38,429 bases of DNA from Lachnospiraceae bacterium (GTDB lineage Bacteria > Bacillota > Clostridia > Lachnospirales > Lachnospiraceae). The notes below the pieces were generated by a model. It made no database searches and was not told where the DNA came from. It saw only the letters and a program-made list of their open reading frames with translations. Numbering within the stretch: the first letter of the stretch is position 1; every line of letters begins with the position of its first letter. The stretch covers positions 1-38,429 of the forward strand of contig SFNX01000021.1 in NCBI GenBank assembly GCA_004552595.1. The letters are read 5' to 3'. This document shows positions 21,080 through 29,027 of this stretch, in pieces. The position numbers and the translations under genes are program-made.

Positions 21080-21613
21080 CTAAATTTTTACATTTGCATT
21101 TTTATCGTAATCGGAAATGATTATTTCTGAATCTGCAACTGGAAGCTGTAAATTTATTTCTGGATCTTTATAGCTGATTATGCCGGAAGAATCACCGCAC
21201 CCCGGAGCATCAACTGCGAAAGCCTGGATTGTATTTTCTTCGAGAGTTAAAAAGCCATGTCCAAAACCGGCAGGAAGATAAGCAAGTCGCGGCGAGTCTG
21301 CATTCAGTTCAAAGCTTTTGTACTGCTTAAAAGTTGGTGAGCCCTGACGTAAATCAACAATGTAATCCACTGCCCTACCCTGCACTACGCTGATCAGTTT
21401 TCCCTTTGCCTTGCCAGGCTTTTGATAATGGATTCCGAAGAATGTATTTTTGTGTGGCATTTTATAAAGACGCTGTTCAGAAATTTCAAAGCCATCCAAA
21501 AATTCTGCCATCTCTTTTTTATTAAAAAAGATAGACATTAAACCACGGGAATCTACCCGCCCGTCCGGTTCAATCAAATAGCATTTGTCAAAAATCGTTT
21601 CAATTATTTTCAT
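21080..21613 (-). CDS. RmlC-like cupin (dTDP-4-dehydrorhamnose 3,5-epimerase family)
   Basis: A 177-residue cupin. Family signatures are PHKNTFFGIHYQKPGKAKGK (catalytic His of the HxHxQ-like region), LISVVQGRAVDYIVDLRQGS, and LAYLPAGFGHGFLTLEENTI then Q, the second conserved histidine segment. True RmlC enzymes act in dTDP-rhamnose synthesis; no other rml gene is nearby, so the substrate may be another nucleotide sugar. Start 21613 is used because the longer frame overlaps the 2H gene. It is coupled to that upstream gene (stop and start within five bases). Confidence 0.87.
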   Translation of the reverse strand: MKIIETIFDKCYLIEPDGRVDSRGLMSIFFNKKEMAEFLDGFEISEQRLYKMPHKNTFFGIHYQKPGKAKGKLISVVQGRAVDYIVDLRQGSPTFKQYKSFELNADSPRLAYLPAGFGHGFLTLEENTIQAFAVDAPGCGDSSGIISYKDPEINLQLPVADSEIIISDYDKNANVKI

Positions 21614-21614
21614 G

Positions 21615-22187
21615 TCAGGCTCCTGTAGAAATTTCCAACGTAACGGCTGCTTCCCACTTGCTTCCTCTGCGCTCAAAAATGGTGATATTATCAACCGGGA
21701 AATCTTCTATGAGATTCAACTCGTTCATAACCTGGAGTGCCTCAGTTGTTACACCTGCAGGGATATCTCGATTAGCAACAGTGGCATGCGGTTGGAATGG
21801 TCTCTGGTCTTTTTTTGTACAGCCAGGACATGCATTCAAAACTGCCTTCACAGTTTCGTCACGAAGCTTTGTCCATTTGCCATTTGCAATCACTTTTCCA
21901 AAAAGAGTTCTGTCACCAAAGGCATCAAAGTTTTCGATGTGAGCCGAAAATCCTAGCCCCTTAGGCAAGACATCTTTTTCAATCGCGCGAGCAAGATCTT
22001 CTGTAGAATACTCTTCCTGAAGTCTAAACGGCGGAACAAGCGTTACGTGAATCGGAGTGCCGTGGCCACTTTTACAACCGTAGGCCTCGTTCATATAACG
22101 ACGGCAATCCTGCAAAGTGAGTGTCAAATCTTCCGGCAACAATACGCCGATAAAATGTGTCTGTTGTGTAAAATTATTCTGTTTCAT
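21615..22187 (-). CDS. 2H phosphoesterase (2'-5' RNA ligase family)
   Basis: A 190-residue protein with HxT motifs TPIHVTLVPPFRLQE (about residue 47) and PFQPHATVANRDIP (about residue 139), the catalytic pair of the 2H superfamily. It differs from the 12371 protein in length and sequence. It probably acts on cyclic-phosphate RNA or nucleotide ends. First gene of a pair with the cupin epimerase. A TATTATAG-like -10 lies 8-15 bases upstream of the start. Confidence 0.85.
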   Translation of the reverse strand: MKQNNFTQQTHFIGVLLPEDLTLTLQDCRRYMNEAYGCKSGHGTPIHVTLVPPFRLQEEYSTEDLARAIEKDVLPKGLGFSAHIENFDAFGDRTLFGKVIANGKWTKLRDETVKAVLNACPGCTKKDQRPFQPHATVANRDIPAGVTTEALQVMNELNLIEDFPVDNITIFERRGSKWEAAVTLEISTGA

Positions 22188-22264
22188 CTGCTTATATTAT
22201 AGCACAATTGTAATTCAAAATGGTCTCAATGGCATTAAAGTTGCACTTGAATTTTATGAATTAC

Positions 22265-22708
22265 CTAGTCCTTATACAACTGATACTTCTTGCTTATTGA
22301 ATGTGCAACTTCATCTTCCAGCGGCTTGAACCAGATGCCGACGGTGCAGCGGCCTTCACCATTTTCGTCTGTCCATTCTGGAGTAAGTTCTGTGAGGCAG
22401 GCATCATTTATCATTCCAAAATCCTGATTCTCAACGAGTCCAAAAGCCAATGCCATGTCGCGGGCTTGTAACAGTTTATTTAAGTTCTTAGCTTCGCAAA
22501 CTGTTTTAGTTATTCTGCCGCACAGGTAGCCCTCGTAAATATCTTTATCTAAATCAAAAGAAACATGAGGCTTGCCATCGGCATTAGAAATGTTATTTTC
22601 AATAAGTCTAATCCAATAACCTTCAGCACAATGAGCAATCATCGCAGCAAGCTTACCAGAGGATAAGTGTAAATCTTTTCGTATGATAAATAATCTTCGC
22701 ATTCCCAT
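22265..22708 (-). CDS. peptidyl-tRNA hydrolase type II-like protein
   Basis: A 147-residue protein of the Pth2 family. The N-terminal RLFIIRKDLHLSSGKLAAMI then AHCAEGYW matches the R-x-DL-x-M-x-x-GK-x-A-x-Q-x-x-H active-site region, with HC at the end. Central VCEAKNLNKLLQARDMALAF and GMINDACLTELTPEW are typical. Bacterial Pth2-like proteins are less common than Pth1. It is eleven bases downstream of the MazG gene, so they are probably cotranscribed. Confidence 0.82.
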   Translation of the reverse strand: MGMRRLFIIRKDLHLSSGKLAAMIAHCAEGYWIRLIENNISNADGKPHVSFDLDKDIYEGYLCGRITKTVCEAKNLNKLLQARDMALAFGLVENQDFGMINDACLTELTPEWTDENGEGRCTVGIWFKPLEDEVAHSISKKYQLYKD

Positions 22709-22719
22709 TGTTTTAGCTG

Positions 22720-23178
22720 TTAGTCCTTCTTCTCTTCATACTCACTCTTCAGTCCGTTCAGCAAGTCCTGCATTTTTGCGAACTTTTCTGGCTTTGTGAG
22801 TTTCTTTGTTTTGCCTTCGTCTTTTTTGATTTTGTCCCACTGGGTGTGGAGCTCGTCCATGGTCAGCTGCTTTTTCTGGAAGACGTGAGGATGGCGGCGG
22901 ATCATTTTTTCACTGGCTGAGTTTACGATATCTTCAACAGTGAAGAGGCCCTGCTTTTCGCAGAGAGCTGCAACCTCAACAACGTTCAACATCACATCAC
23001 CGAGCTCTTCTTTCATGTGCTCGACATCGCCTTCATTGATTGCTTCGAGCGCTTCAAAGCTTTCTTCAACAAGATATTTTTTCATGCTCTGCGGAGTCTG
23101 AATAGAATCCCAGGGGCAGCCATCCGGAGCGATAAGAGTTTTAATTACATCATAAAGTTTTGAAAAAGACTGGTCCAT
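22720..23178 (-). CDS. MazG-like nucleoside triphosphate pyrophosphohydrolase
   Basis: A 152-residue single-domain MazG protein. CPWDSIQTPQSMKKYLVEES then FEALEAI gives the conserved CPWD and the EExxE metal site; MKEELGDVMLNVVEVA gives the second ExxD. It hydrolyses NTPs or dNTPs, removing damaged or alarmone-related nucleotides. E. coli MazG has two domains in about 260 residues; this is the one-domain form. Start 23178 follows AGGGAAG and sits next to the Nudix stop, giving tight coupling. Confidence 0.9.
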   Translation of the reverse strand: MDQSFSKLYDVIKTLIAPDGCPWDSIQTPQSMKKYLVEESFEALEAINEGDVEHMKEELGDVMLNVVEVAALCEKQGLFTVEDIVNSASEKMIRRHPHVFQKKQLTMDELHTQWDKIKKDEGKTKKLTKPEKFAKMQDLLNGLKSEYEEKKD

Positions 23179-23179
23179 T

Positions 23180-23674
23180 TTACTTCCCTGCAAATGCCTT
23201 GTATTCTTTGAGTGCGGTATATTCGCGGCGGTACAAACCGTAATCAGCTATGTTAATTTTTCTGAGTGATTCATATTTTCCAAAGATTTCCAGAGCCTCG
23301 TCCAGAGGCTTCCAGACGCAGATGCAGCCGGCTTTTTCTTCCTGTTCAGTCAAATGAAAGACTCCTGTATCTTCAATGAACTCGCAAACAAAATAGTGAT
23401 TGATATGATTCCAGACATCAAACTTCTCTGCAATTTCCAGATAATTCTGAGTCGCACGAACACGAAGCCCTGTCTCTTCAAGCATCTCACGTTCGCAGCA
23501 TTGTTCGAGAGTTTCACCCTCCTCTACTCCGCCGCCCGGGATGATATATTTTTTTCCAATTGTTTCATAACCCAAAAGAACGTTTCCATCGCGAATAAGG
23601 ATGCCTCTGCAGGCGTGACGAAGTTTTTCGATGCGTCCTGTAAAATCATCATTTATTAATTCAAGTTGTTTCAT
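23180..23674 (-). CDS. Nudix hydrolase
   Basis: A 164-residue Nudix protein with the full Nudix box GGGVEEGETLEQCCEREMLE then ETGL near residues 47-70, which binds the divalent metals and cuts nucleoside diphosphate-X substrates. HACRGILIRDGNVLLGYETI precedes it. Substrate unknown. Start 23674 (MKQLELIN) is preferred over 23710 because the first 12 codons have unlikely composition. Translationally linked to MazG downstream, a sensible pairing of nucleotide house-cleaning enzymes. Confidence 0.9.
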   Translation of the reverse strand: MKQLELINDDFTGRIEKLRHACRGILIRDGNVLLGYETIGKKYIIPGGGVEEGETLEQCCEREMLEETGLRVRATQNYLEIAEKFDVWNHINHYFVCEFIEDTGVFHLTEQEEKAGCICVWKPLDEALEIFGKYESLRKINIADYGLYRREYTALKEYKAFAGK

Positions 23675-23720
23675 GCTTTTGATTTTAATGGTCTGAAGAT
23701 TGATATTCAACTGACGCAGA

Positions 23721-23740
23721 TATGTAACAGTTTGGTTATC
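23721..23740 (+). repeat. isolated iteron copy between genes
   Basis: TATGTAACAGTTTGGTTATC, identical to the iterons at 24729 and 27998, but about 1 kb outside the main cluster, in the 48-base gap between the Nudix and YjbR-like genes. Confidence 0.85.
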
Positions 23741-23758
23741 CAGAGACGTTTCGGCAGA

Positions 23759-24409
23759 TTATTTTTGAACAAGCGCGAAGCTCTTTTTTGTGAGCTCGCA
23801 GAGTTTTTCGAAGTCTGTCACGGCGGTAAGCAGAACGGTTATCCAGTATTTTTTATTCATGTGATAAGCAGGGAAGATTGATTTCTTATCTGTGATTGCT
23901 TCGACATTTTCTGCTTTCAGATTCACAGCCCATACCGGTTCATCACTTTCAAATCCAAGATTCTTAAATTTGATTTGCATGATGAGCGCGAACCACTTGT
24001 TGTTGGGACATCGGTAAACTGTGCTGCTATTGTCCCCCTGCTCTACCCACGGAGTATCGCCCCGCGTATTAAAATATGAATAGAGAAACTCAACATATTT
24101 TTCTTTGATGTCCTGGCTGATAAAACACTTCTCACGGATTTCCTCAATCACATCCTGGACTTCACTGCGAATCTGGCCAACAAAAGCACCCTGCGCAGAA
24201 GCGACATTAAAGAGTACATACTTTTCATTGGTCGCAGTCTCAAAAACATCAGCTGTGAAAGTCTTTTCTGAAAGTTTGATTTCAGCATAAAACTGCCCAT
24301 CAGCAATTTCTTTCTTGAGCATCAGATTGCCACCTGCCTCCGCAAATCCAAAAGCAAGCAGTTTGTCTTTTTGAGGAACTGATGTGTTTAAGATATAACT
24401 GTAGTCCAT
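23759..24409 (-). CDS. YjbR/MmcQ-like protein, two-part
   Basis: A 216-residue protein. The C-terminal 110 residues carry the CyaY-like MmcQ/YjbR pattern: TPWVEQGDNSSTVYRCPNNK, WFALIMQIKF, IFPAYHMNKKYWITVLL and a final helix KLCELTKKSFALV. The N-terminal half (DGQFYAEIKLSEKTFTADVF) is a second small domain seen in longer members. DNA-binding or nucleotide roles have been suggested for the family; none is proven. It starts three bases after the DUF2087 gene stop, so the two form an operon. Confidence 0.83.
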   Translation of the reverse strand: MDYSYILNTSVPQKDKLLAFGFAEAGGNLMLKKEIADGQFYAEIKLSEKTFTADVFETATNEKYVLFNVASAQGAFVGQIRSEVQDVIEEIREKCFISQDIKEKYVEFLYSYFNTRGDTPWVEQGDNSSTVYRCPNNKWFALIMQIKFKNLGFESDEPVWAVNLKAENVEAITDKKSIFPAYHMNKKYWITVLLTAVTDFEKLCELTKKSFALVQK

Positions 24410-24412
24410 TAT

Positions 24413-24691
24413 CTATTCTTCGTGCACCCAGTATTCGTGACAGCCCGGAGTGCGATCAATAAGGAAGTTGTCATACAATTCTCGACGCAAAAGAGAATGA
24501 TCTCCAAAAGAATGCCATCGCTTGAGAATCATATTTACTTCAAGCTCAGAATATCTCTTTCCCTTTTCAAACTTGGTAATAAGATATTCCAGCACTGCCC
24601 TCTTCTCTTCCTTTTTCTTAGGCCAGCGGATAATTATCCCATCTGCATTTTTGATTGATTTTAAAATCTCTTCACTTTCTGTAATAGTCAT
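24413..24691 (-). CDS. DUF2087 family protein
   Basis: A 92-residue protein: IIRWPKKKEEKRAVLEYLIT then KFEKGKRYSELEVNMILKRW, HSFGDHSLLRRELYDNFLID. This is the characteristic DUF2087 domain, a winged-helix-like unit often fused to regulators and proposed to bind nucleic acids. Length fits the stand-alone form. The start lies about 40 bases from the first main-cluster iteron, so its expression may be influenced by initiator binding. Confidence 0.88.
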   Translation of the reverse strand: MTITESEEILKSIKNADGIIIRWPKKKEEKRAVLEYLITKFEKGKRYSELEVNMILKRWHSFGDHSLLRRELYDNFLIDRTPGCHEYWVHEE

Positions 24692-24728
24692 ATTTGAATT
24701 GTAATGGTCTTGAAACTAGTTTTCAACA

Positions 24729-25054
24729 TATGTAACAGTTTGGTTATCTTAATAATCTTTAATTAAAGAAATAAAGAATTTAAGATATGTAACAGTTCTG
24801 TTATCCAATTCCAATACATATTTCTTAATATGTAACAGTTTTGTTATCCGGAATAATACGACCATGAATTTTGATTCTGTCAATGACAAAATCAAACGCT
24901 TTAGACGCCTTTTTTCTTGTTTTTTCAAGAAATTTGAGAATTTTACTCCAAAAATAGCCTTTTTTTATGGAATTTCACAGTTATTCAGAAATATGTAACA
25001 GTTTTGTTATCCAAAGGCAATACACTTTGCGTAATATGTAACACTTCTGTTATC
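24729..25054 (+). repeat. left iteron array (five direct copies)
   Basis: Copies at 24729-24748, 24786-24805, 24829-24848, 24992-25011 and 25035-25054, consensus TATGTAACAGTTTTGTTATC with variation mainly at positions 12-14. All are in plus orientation. The last abuts the ArfB stop codon. The linkers are partly conserved; the one at 25012-25034 (GGCAATACACTTTGCGTA) recurs inverted at 28513-28537 with two changes. Presumed binding sites for the initiator encoded at 26985. Confidence 0.92.
24870..24896. repeat. 27-bp palindromic element, left copy
   Basis: Arms TTTGATT and AATCAAA around TGTCA-A-TGACA, making a near-perfect palindrome. It lies 21 bases after the third left iteron. With its flanks it is an inverted, about 90% identical copy of 28400-28436. 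A site for partition, dimer resolution or a nucleoid protein is possible. Confidence 0.75.
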
Positions 25055-25465
25055 TTAGAAAATCTTTGATCTTCCTTTCTTTATTTCCGATCTTATCTTC
25101 TTTTGTTTCAATTTTCGCTCTTTACTGGCTCTTGTTGGCTTTGTTGCTTTTCTTTTTTTAGGAATTATCAGTGCCTGGAGAATTCTATTCTCCAGTCTTT
25201 CGAGGGCAATCTTTCTGTTCATTTCCTGAAAGCGTTCGTCATCTACATTCAAATATAGACAATCTTCTGCATTTATAATTGCTGCAAGTTTAGTTCTTAG
25301 CCGGATTCTTTCCGCTTCAGAAAGGCCTCCAATAGACGAAACCGGAAGCTGCAAGCATACTTTCGTATTAACTTTATTTACATTCTGGCCGCCGTTTCCA
25401 CCACTTCTTGAAAAGGTCATTTGAGAATTATTTATGATGGATTCATGCAATTTCTGTCTATTCAT
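25055..25465 (-). CDS. arfB: alternative ribosome-rescue factor ArfB (peptidyl-tRNA hydrolase)
   Basis: A 136-residue release-factor-like protein. The GGQ motif is in FSRSGGNGGQNVNKVNTKVC, which hydrolyses peptidyl-tRNA on stalled ribosomes. The C-terminal tail KKRKATKPTRASKERKLKQK then KKIRSEIKKGR is the basic extension that enters the empty mRNA channel, as in YaeJ/ArfB. The start at 25465 (MNRQKLHESI) gives normal length; the longer frame adds 15 poor codons. It sits inside the replication region, flanked by iterons and the centromere-like repeats, so it appears to be carried by this replicon. Confidence 0.92.
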   Translation of the reverse strand: MNRQKLHESIINNSQMTFSRSGGNGGQNVNKVNTKVCLQLPVSSIGGLSEAERIRLRTKLAAIINAEDCLYLNVDDERFQEMNRKIALERLENRILQALIIPKKRKATKPTRASKERKLKQKKIRSEIKKGRSKIF

Positions 25466-25607
25466 TTCAGTGAAATTATAGCATAAAAAAGCCTCATATA
25501 AACCACGCAAATAACGGGCCGTAGAGCGACTTTACCCCCTAATCGATATATTACACGTTTTTCTCAAAAAAGCCTCTCAGAATCAATCCTAGAGCGCTTT
25601 TTAAAAG

Positions 25608-25778
25608 ATTAGATAAAATCTAATCTTTCTAATCTAATATATTAGATTGTTTAGAATGTTTCTAATCTTTTATATTAATATTGTGATTAGCTTTTATATT
25701 AGATTTCTAATCTTTATTTATAGAAATCTAATGTTTATTAGAAAAAAGTGTTGCAATTTTCTAAAATATATGATTAGA
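25608..25778. repeat. centromere-like TCTAAT/ATTAGA repeat field
   Basis: At least eleven copies of TCTAAT or its complement ATTAGA occur between 25608 and 25778 (for example 25619, 25628, 25633, 25641, 25661, 25698, 25706, 25727, 25737, 25773), in both orientations. They end 40 bases before parA. Short degenerate repeats upstream of a parA/ribbon-helix-helix pair are typical of type Ib partition centromeres, which are also the autoregulatory operator. Confidence 0.75.
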
Positions 25779-25818
25779 TTTACAGTATAGGAAAAAACAT
25801 AGATTTTTGAGGTGGGAA

Positions 25819-26571
25819 ATGAAAAAAATCGCAGTTGCCATTCAGAAAGGTGGCGTAGGCAAAACTACAATCAGTTTGTCACTTGGAGCCGAACTTGCAA
25901 ACCATGGAAAGAAAGTTCTTTTAATTGATGCAGACCCTCAGGGCAACTCAACAGGTACTCTTCTTGAATCATTCGAACATGAACTGGCAGAAGCCCTTTA
26001 CGGAGATATAACTGTAGATCAGGCTATTACCCAGACAGAAATAAAAAATCTTTTTATCATGCCAACAAATTCTCTCGAAAGAAAAGGCAGCCGCTCTCTT
26101 AAAACTTATCGTTCAAGTGAAGCAGCTAAAGAACCTTTTATTTTTGTTGACCTCTGTGAGGAAGTTGAAAAGCTTGGCTTTGATTATTGTATTTTCGATA
26201 CCTCCCCTGCTTTTGATGCTTTTGAAGAAGATATCATGACAGCTTCTGATGAAGTAATTGTTGTAATCAAAGCAGATGCTTATTCTCAGGACGGATTACA
26301 GATTTTCAAGAATAACCTGGATAGTTTTAAGAAAAGAAAACGTGTATCTAATCCAAAGTTCGAAACAATCGTTCTTAATGAGATTAACCGTTCAATTAAA
26401 CTCACAGATATCATCACAGAAGGCCTTAATGCAGGTGATTTCAAGGTAGTTTATGTTCCTGTAGACCAGGATTTCAAATATGCAACCATTGCACGTCAGA
26501 CAATTCAGCAGAGAGGCGGAAAGAAAGAAACCCTCGATGCCCTCAAAAAACTAAGAAATTTAGTAAAATAA
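25819..26571 (+). CDS. parA: ParA-family partition ATPase
   Basis: A 250-residue P-loop ATPase. The deviant Walker A is KGGVGKTTISLSLG (residues 10-23), Walker A' is LLIDADPQGN and Walker B is FDYCIFDTSPAFDAFEED. There is no N-terminal HTH, so it is the small type Ib form that works with a ribbon-helix-helix partner. GAGGTGG upstream supports the ATG at 25819. It is followed after 12 bases by the partner gene and then by rep. Its role is active segregation of this replicon. Confidence 0.95.
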   Translation: MKKIAVAIQKGGVGKTTISLSLGAELANHGKKVLLIDADPQGNSTGTLLESFEHELAEALYGDITVDQAITQTEIKNLFIMPTNSLERKGSRSLKTYRSSEAAKEPFIFVDLCEEVEKLGFDYCIFDTSPAFDAFEEDIMTASDEVIVVIKADAYSQDGLQIFKNNLDSFKKRKRVSNPKFETIVLNEINRSIKLTDIITEGLNAGDFKVVYVPVDQDFKYATIARQTIQQRGGKKETLDALKKLRNLVK

Positions 26572-26583
26572 TCGGAGCGTAAA

Positions 26584-26961
26584 ATGCCAATTGCAAAGAA
26601 AAAGGACATAAAGAAGGATATTCCTGAAGAATTCCTTAATCAGATGAAATCAAATCTTTCTAAGACTGTAACACCAGTTGAAGAAGAAATTCCGGAACCA
26701 GAAGTTGAAAAACCGGTAGTACAGCCAAAAGTGGCTCCAGTAGCCTCTGTAGCGAAGCCAGCACCAGTAAAAGACAAATATGCTGATGTAATGAATGTAA
26801 GGCTTTCTAAGGGCCGTAGAAACGAAATTAAGGCCTTTTGTACAAATTGTGGAGTTACAGTAACACAATATATAGAATCTTCTTTTGAGTATCTTGCTAA
26901 AGAAGTAGCTGCAGGAAATATTGTAATTTCAAAAGGCGGAATTACAAAAATTTCAAATTAA
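26584..26961 (+). CDS. ribbon-helix-helix partition partner (ParB/ParG-like)
   Basis: A 125-residue protein. Residues 1-70 are a flexible, charged Pro/Val/Glu-rich region (PEVEKPVVQPKVAPVASVAK). The C-terminal DVMNVRLSKGRRNEIKAFCT then VTVTQYIESSFEYLAKEV fits a short DNA-contacting strand plus two helices. The layout (disordered N-terminus that stimulates ParA, folded C-terminus that binds centromere repeats) is that of ParG/Omega-like proteins. Its position directly after parA supports this. The likely target is the TCTAAT field. Confidence 0.78.
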   Translation: MPIAKKKDIKKDIPEEFLNQMKSNLSKTVTPVEEEIPEPEVEKPVVQPKVAPVASVAKPAPVKDKYADVMNVRLSKGRRNEIKAFCTNCGVTVTQYIESSFEYLAKEVAAGNIVISKGGITKISN

Positions 26962-26984
26962 AAAAGTTTTCGCGGGGTGGAGAC

Positions 26985-27992
26985 ATGGGAAAACGCATAA
27001 AGCAGGATAATGAACTTTTTCCAATAGACAATTCATCAAATGAATTATTTGGCGCACTCGAAAAAGATGATGGGAAAAAACAGTTAAAATTAAGTTTTAT
27101 TCCAAGCTTTTTCACAACAGCATCATTACCTTTTAAGAATATAAATAAAAAAGAATTTGTTCGCAGAGCCAGTAATGGTATATCACTTTATTTAAACTCA
27201 CCAACAAATGTACCTTTCGGTAAATATGGGCGACTCTTATTGAGTGTATTTACAACTCATGCAGTCCTTTCAAAAGAAAAGGATTCTGCTGTTTTAATTG
27301 AGTTCAATTCCATGGCAGAACTTTTAAGAGAAATGCAGCTTCCTCGTCAGAGAGGAAAAGACATTCAGGAACAGCTTGAATGTTTTAAGAGAGCTACATT
27401 TTCTTTTGAACAGAAAAAAGAAGAGCAGGTACAGGGACACTTATTCAAAGATCTTTATGAACCTGGGGAAAAACTTCCAAAGGGAGATGTAACAGTAAAG
27501 ACAACTCGAACTGCAACAATTTTGTTTACAGAAGGAGTTGAGTATCAGGAAGTTTTTGATGGAACTACAAATAATCCCAGAATCGGAACTTTTAAAATTG
27601 TTCTATCAGCAAACTTTGCGTCCTTTTGTCAGCAGCATGCTGTGCCTATTAATTACACTGTTTATAAGGACATATCAAGTCCTGTTGGAAAAGATATCTA
27701 TGCATGGCTTGTTTACAGAAATAACGGCTTATCAGAAGATAAACCAGTGTTTGTTCCTCGTGACAGACTTGTAGAACAGTTTATGCCTGTATCAGAAGAA
27801 TCGGATCCAAAAATTGCAAATGTAAATTACAGCCGCATAATAGAGCAGATAAAAGAAATCAAAGAAAAATATTATCCTGAATTAAAGGTAAATATTGATT
27901 CTGGTGGAACAGGAATTACTTTATACAAAAGTCCAACTCCTGTTTTACAGGATGATGTAAGATATGCACTCATATCTTCATCAATATCATAA
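26985..27992 (+). CDS. plasmid replication initiator (RepA_C-like)
   Basis: A 335-residue initiator. FIPSFFTTASLPFKNINKKE, VPFGKYGRLLLSVFTTHAVL, LLREMQLPRQRGKDIQEQLE and the later winged-helix region YTVYKDISSPVGKDIYAWLV correspond to plasmid RepA proteins of the RepA_C type: tandem winged helices that bind iterons. A GGGGTGG site precedes the ATG. It is third in the par-rep operon. Downstream iterons start six bases after its stop. Assigned from order, context and remembered motif pattern; a profile search would decide between RepA_C and Rep_3. Confidence 0.85.
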   Translation: MGKRIKQDNELFPIDNSSNELFGALEKDDGKKQLKLSFIPSFFTTASLPFKNINKKEFVRRASNGISLYLNSPTNVPFGKYGRLLLSVFTTHAVLSKEKDSAVLIEFNSMAELLREMQLPRQRGKDIQEQLECFKRATFSFEQKKEEQVQGHLFKDLYEPGEKLPKGDVTVKTTRTATILFTEGVEYQEVFDGTTNNPRIGTFKIVLSANFASFCQQHAVPINYTVYKDISSPVGKDIYAWLVYRNNGLSEDKPVFVPRDRLVEQFMPVSEESDPKIANVNYSRIIEQIKEIKEKYYPELKVNIDSGGTGITLYKSPTPVLQDDVRYALISSSIS

Positions 27993-27997
27993 TTATA

Positions 27998-28050
27998 TAT
28001 GTAACAGTTTGGTTATCTAAATGATGTTGATATGTAACAGTTCTGTTATC
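27998..28050 (+). repeat. two direct iterons after the initiator gene
   Basis: TATGTAACAGTTTGGTTATC (27998-28017) and TATGTAACAGTTCTGTTATC (28031-28050), in the same orientation as the left array. Confidence 0.9.
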
Positions 28051-28157
28051 TATTTTTTGAGTTATCCACAGTATCAACATCTCTATTACTAGTTAATAAA
28101 TTTATTATTAGTTAATTATTAGATATAATGGTAGAAATAACAAAACTGTGACAAGTA
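28051..28157. other. predicted replication origin: DnaA box and AT-rich unwinding region
   Basis: A perfect DnaA box TTATCCACA lies at 28062-28070, followed by a very AT-rich run at about 28080-28140 rich in TTAATAA/TTATTA repeats, suitable as a DNA unwinding element. Further DnaA-like boxes are TTATCCACT (28262-28270) and TGTGGATGA (28278-28286). Iterons lie on both sides. Confidence 0.75.
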
Positions 28158-28555
28158 GATAACAATATTGTTACAAGGTCAAAAACCTTGAGCATTTTCT
28201 TCTATATATGCATTTAAAAGTACGTTTTTTCAGATAACAAAACTGTTACATCTAGAACGAGTTATCCACTTTAAATTGTGGATGAATATAACTAAACTGT
28301 TACATATTTGGATAACAAGACTGTTACATATAAATCCACTATCCATCATCATAATAATACAGATTTTTCACCTTGTATATTCCCCAAAAAAGCTCCGAAA
28401 ACGTTTGATTTTGTCAATGACTTAATCAAAATTCAAGTTTTGAGTTATTCTGGATAACAAAACTGTTACATATAGTACAAGGGCTACTTCTTTGGATAAC
28501 AGAACTGTTACATAGTATGCAATGTGTATTGCCGGTTGATAACAAAACTGTTACA
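28158..28555 (-). repeat. right iteron array (inverted copies)
   Basis: Inverted iterons of the form GATAACAAAACTGTTACA at 28158-28175, 28233-28250, 28311-28328, 28453-28470, 28495-28512 and 28538-28555, plus a degenerate one at 28286-28304. The first (28158) has a perfect TAACAATATTGTTA centre. Orientation is opposite to the left array, so the two arms converge on the par-rep genes. Confidence 0.9.
28404..28430. repeat. 27-bp palindromic element, right (inverted) copy
   Basis: Arms TTTGATT and AATCAAA with GTCAATGAC in the middle; with flanks it is the inverted counterpart of 24865-24900. Both lie in equivalent places: about 21-22 bases from an iteron that begins a run of three. Confidence 0.75.
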
Positions 28556-28562
28556 TGTGTTT

Positions 28563-29017
28563 ATGAACGACAGATTTACAAAAAAAAATTTATATGACTA
28601 CTTAAGTACGCTGATTTTTTAGGCTATCAAATTTACGGTATATAACTACTAAAGTACGAAAATTTCAATGATTTTTTGTTTGATATAACTACCAGAGTAC
28701 GCTTTTTTTCATGAATTTTTATCAAATGACTACTAAGGTACGCAATGGATATGACTACCAAAGTACGCAATATAACTACCTGAAATGCTTATGAACGACA
28801 GATATACAAGATCTGGACTTAGTATCAAATCGAGTGTATGAACGACATAAGTACATGGAAAAAAGAGTGTATGAACGTCGTATGTACAATAAAATAAAGG
28901 CGATGAACGACGCAGGTACAAAAATAATTGATTATATGGACGACGGATATACAAGAACAAGAAAGTCTATGAACGACAGATTTACAAAATCAAAAATATA
29001 TAACTACCAAGGTACGC
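28563..29017 (+). repeat. second repeat family, two related subtypes
   Basis: Subtype A, about TATRACTACCAARGTACGC: 28593, 28641, 28684, 28725, 28750, degenerate 28770, and 28999. Subtype B, about TATGAACGACRNARGTACA: 28562, 28790, 28837, 28870, 28902, 28935 and 28968. From 28837 the copies are spaced 31-33 bp, three helical turns, and end just ahead of the macrodomain gene promoter. All are in one orientation. Subtypes differ by one extra base in the left half. They are unrelated to the TGTAACAG iterons and may be a second initiator, partition or regulator binding array. Confidence 0.88.
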
Positions 29018-29027
29018 ATATTGATAT

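Noticed and set aside
25005..25021. Second target for the crRNA-like guide (CCAAAGGCAA near an iteron)
   Set aside because: Only ten bases match, offset from the guide start, and there is no TTTV PAM. A ten-base match is expected by chance at a few percent in this window.
28733..28960. 75-codon minus-strand ORF over the same repeats
   Set aside because: Also repeat-derived, hydrophobic by chance, with no ribosome site or promoter.
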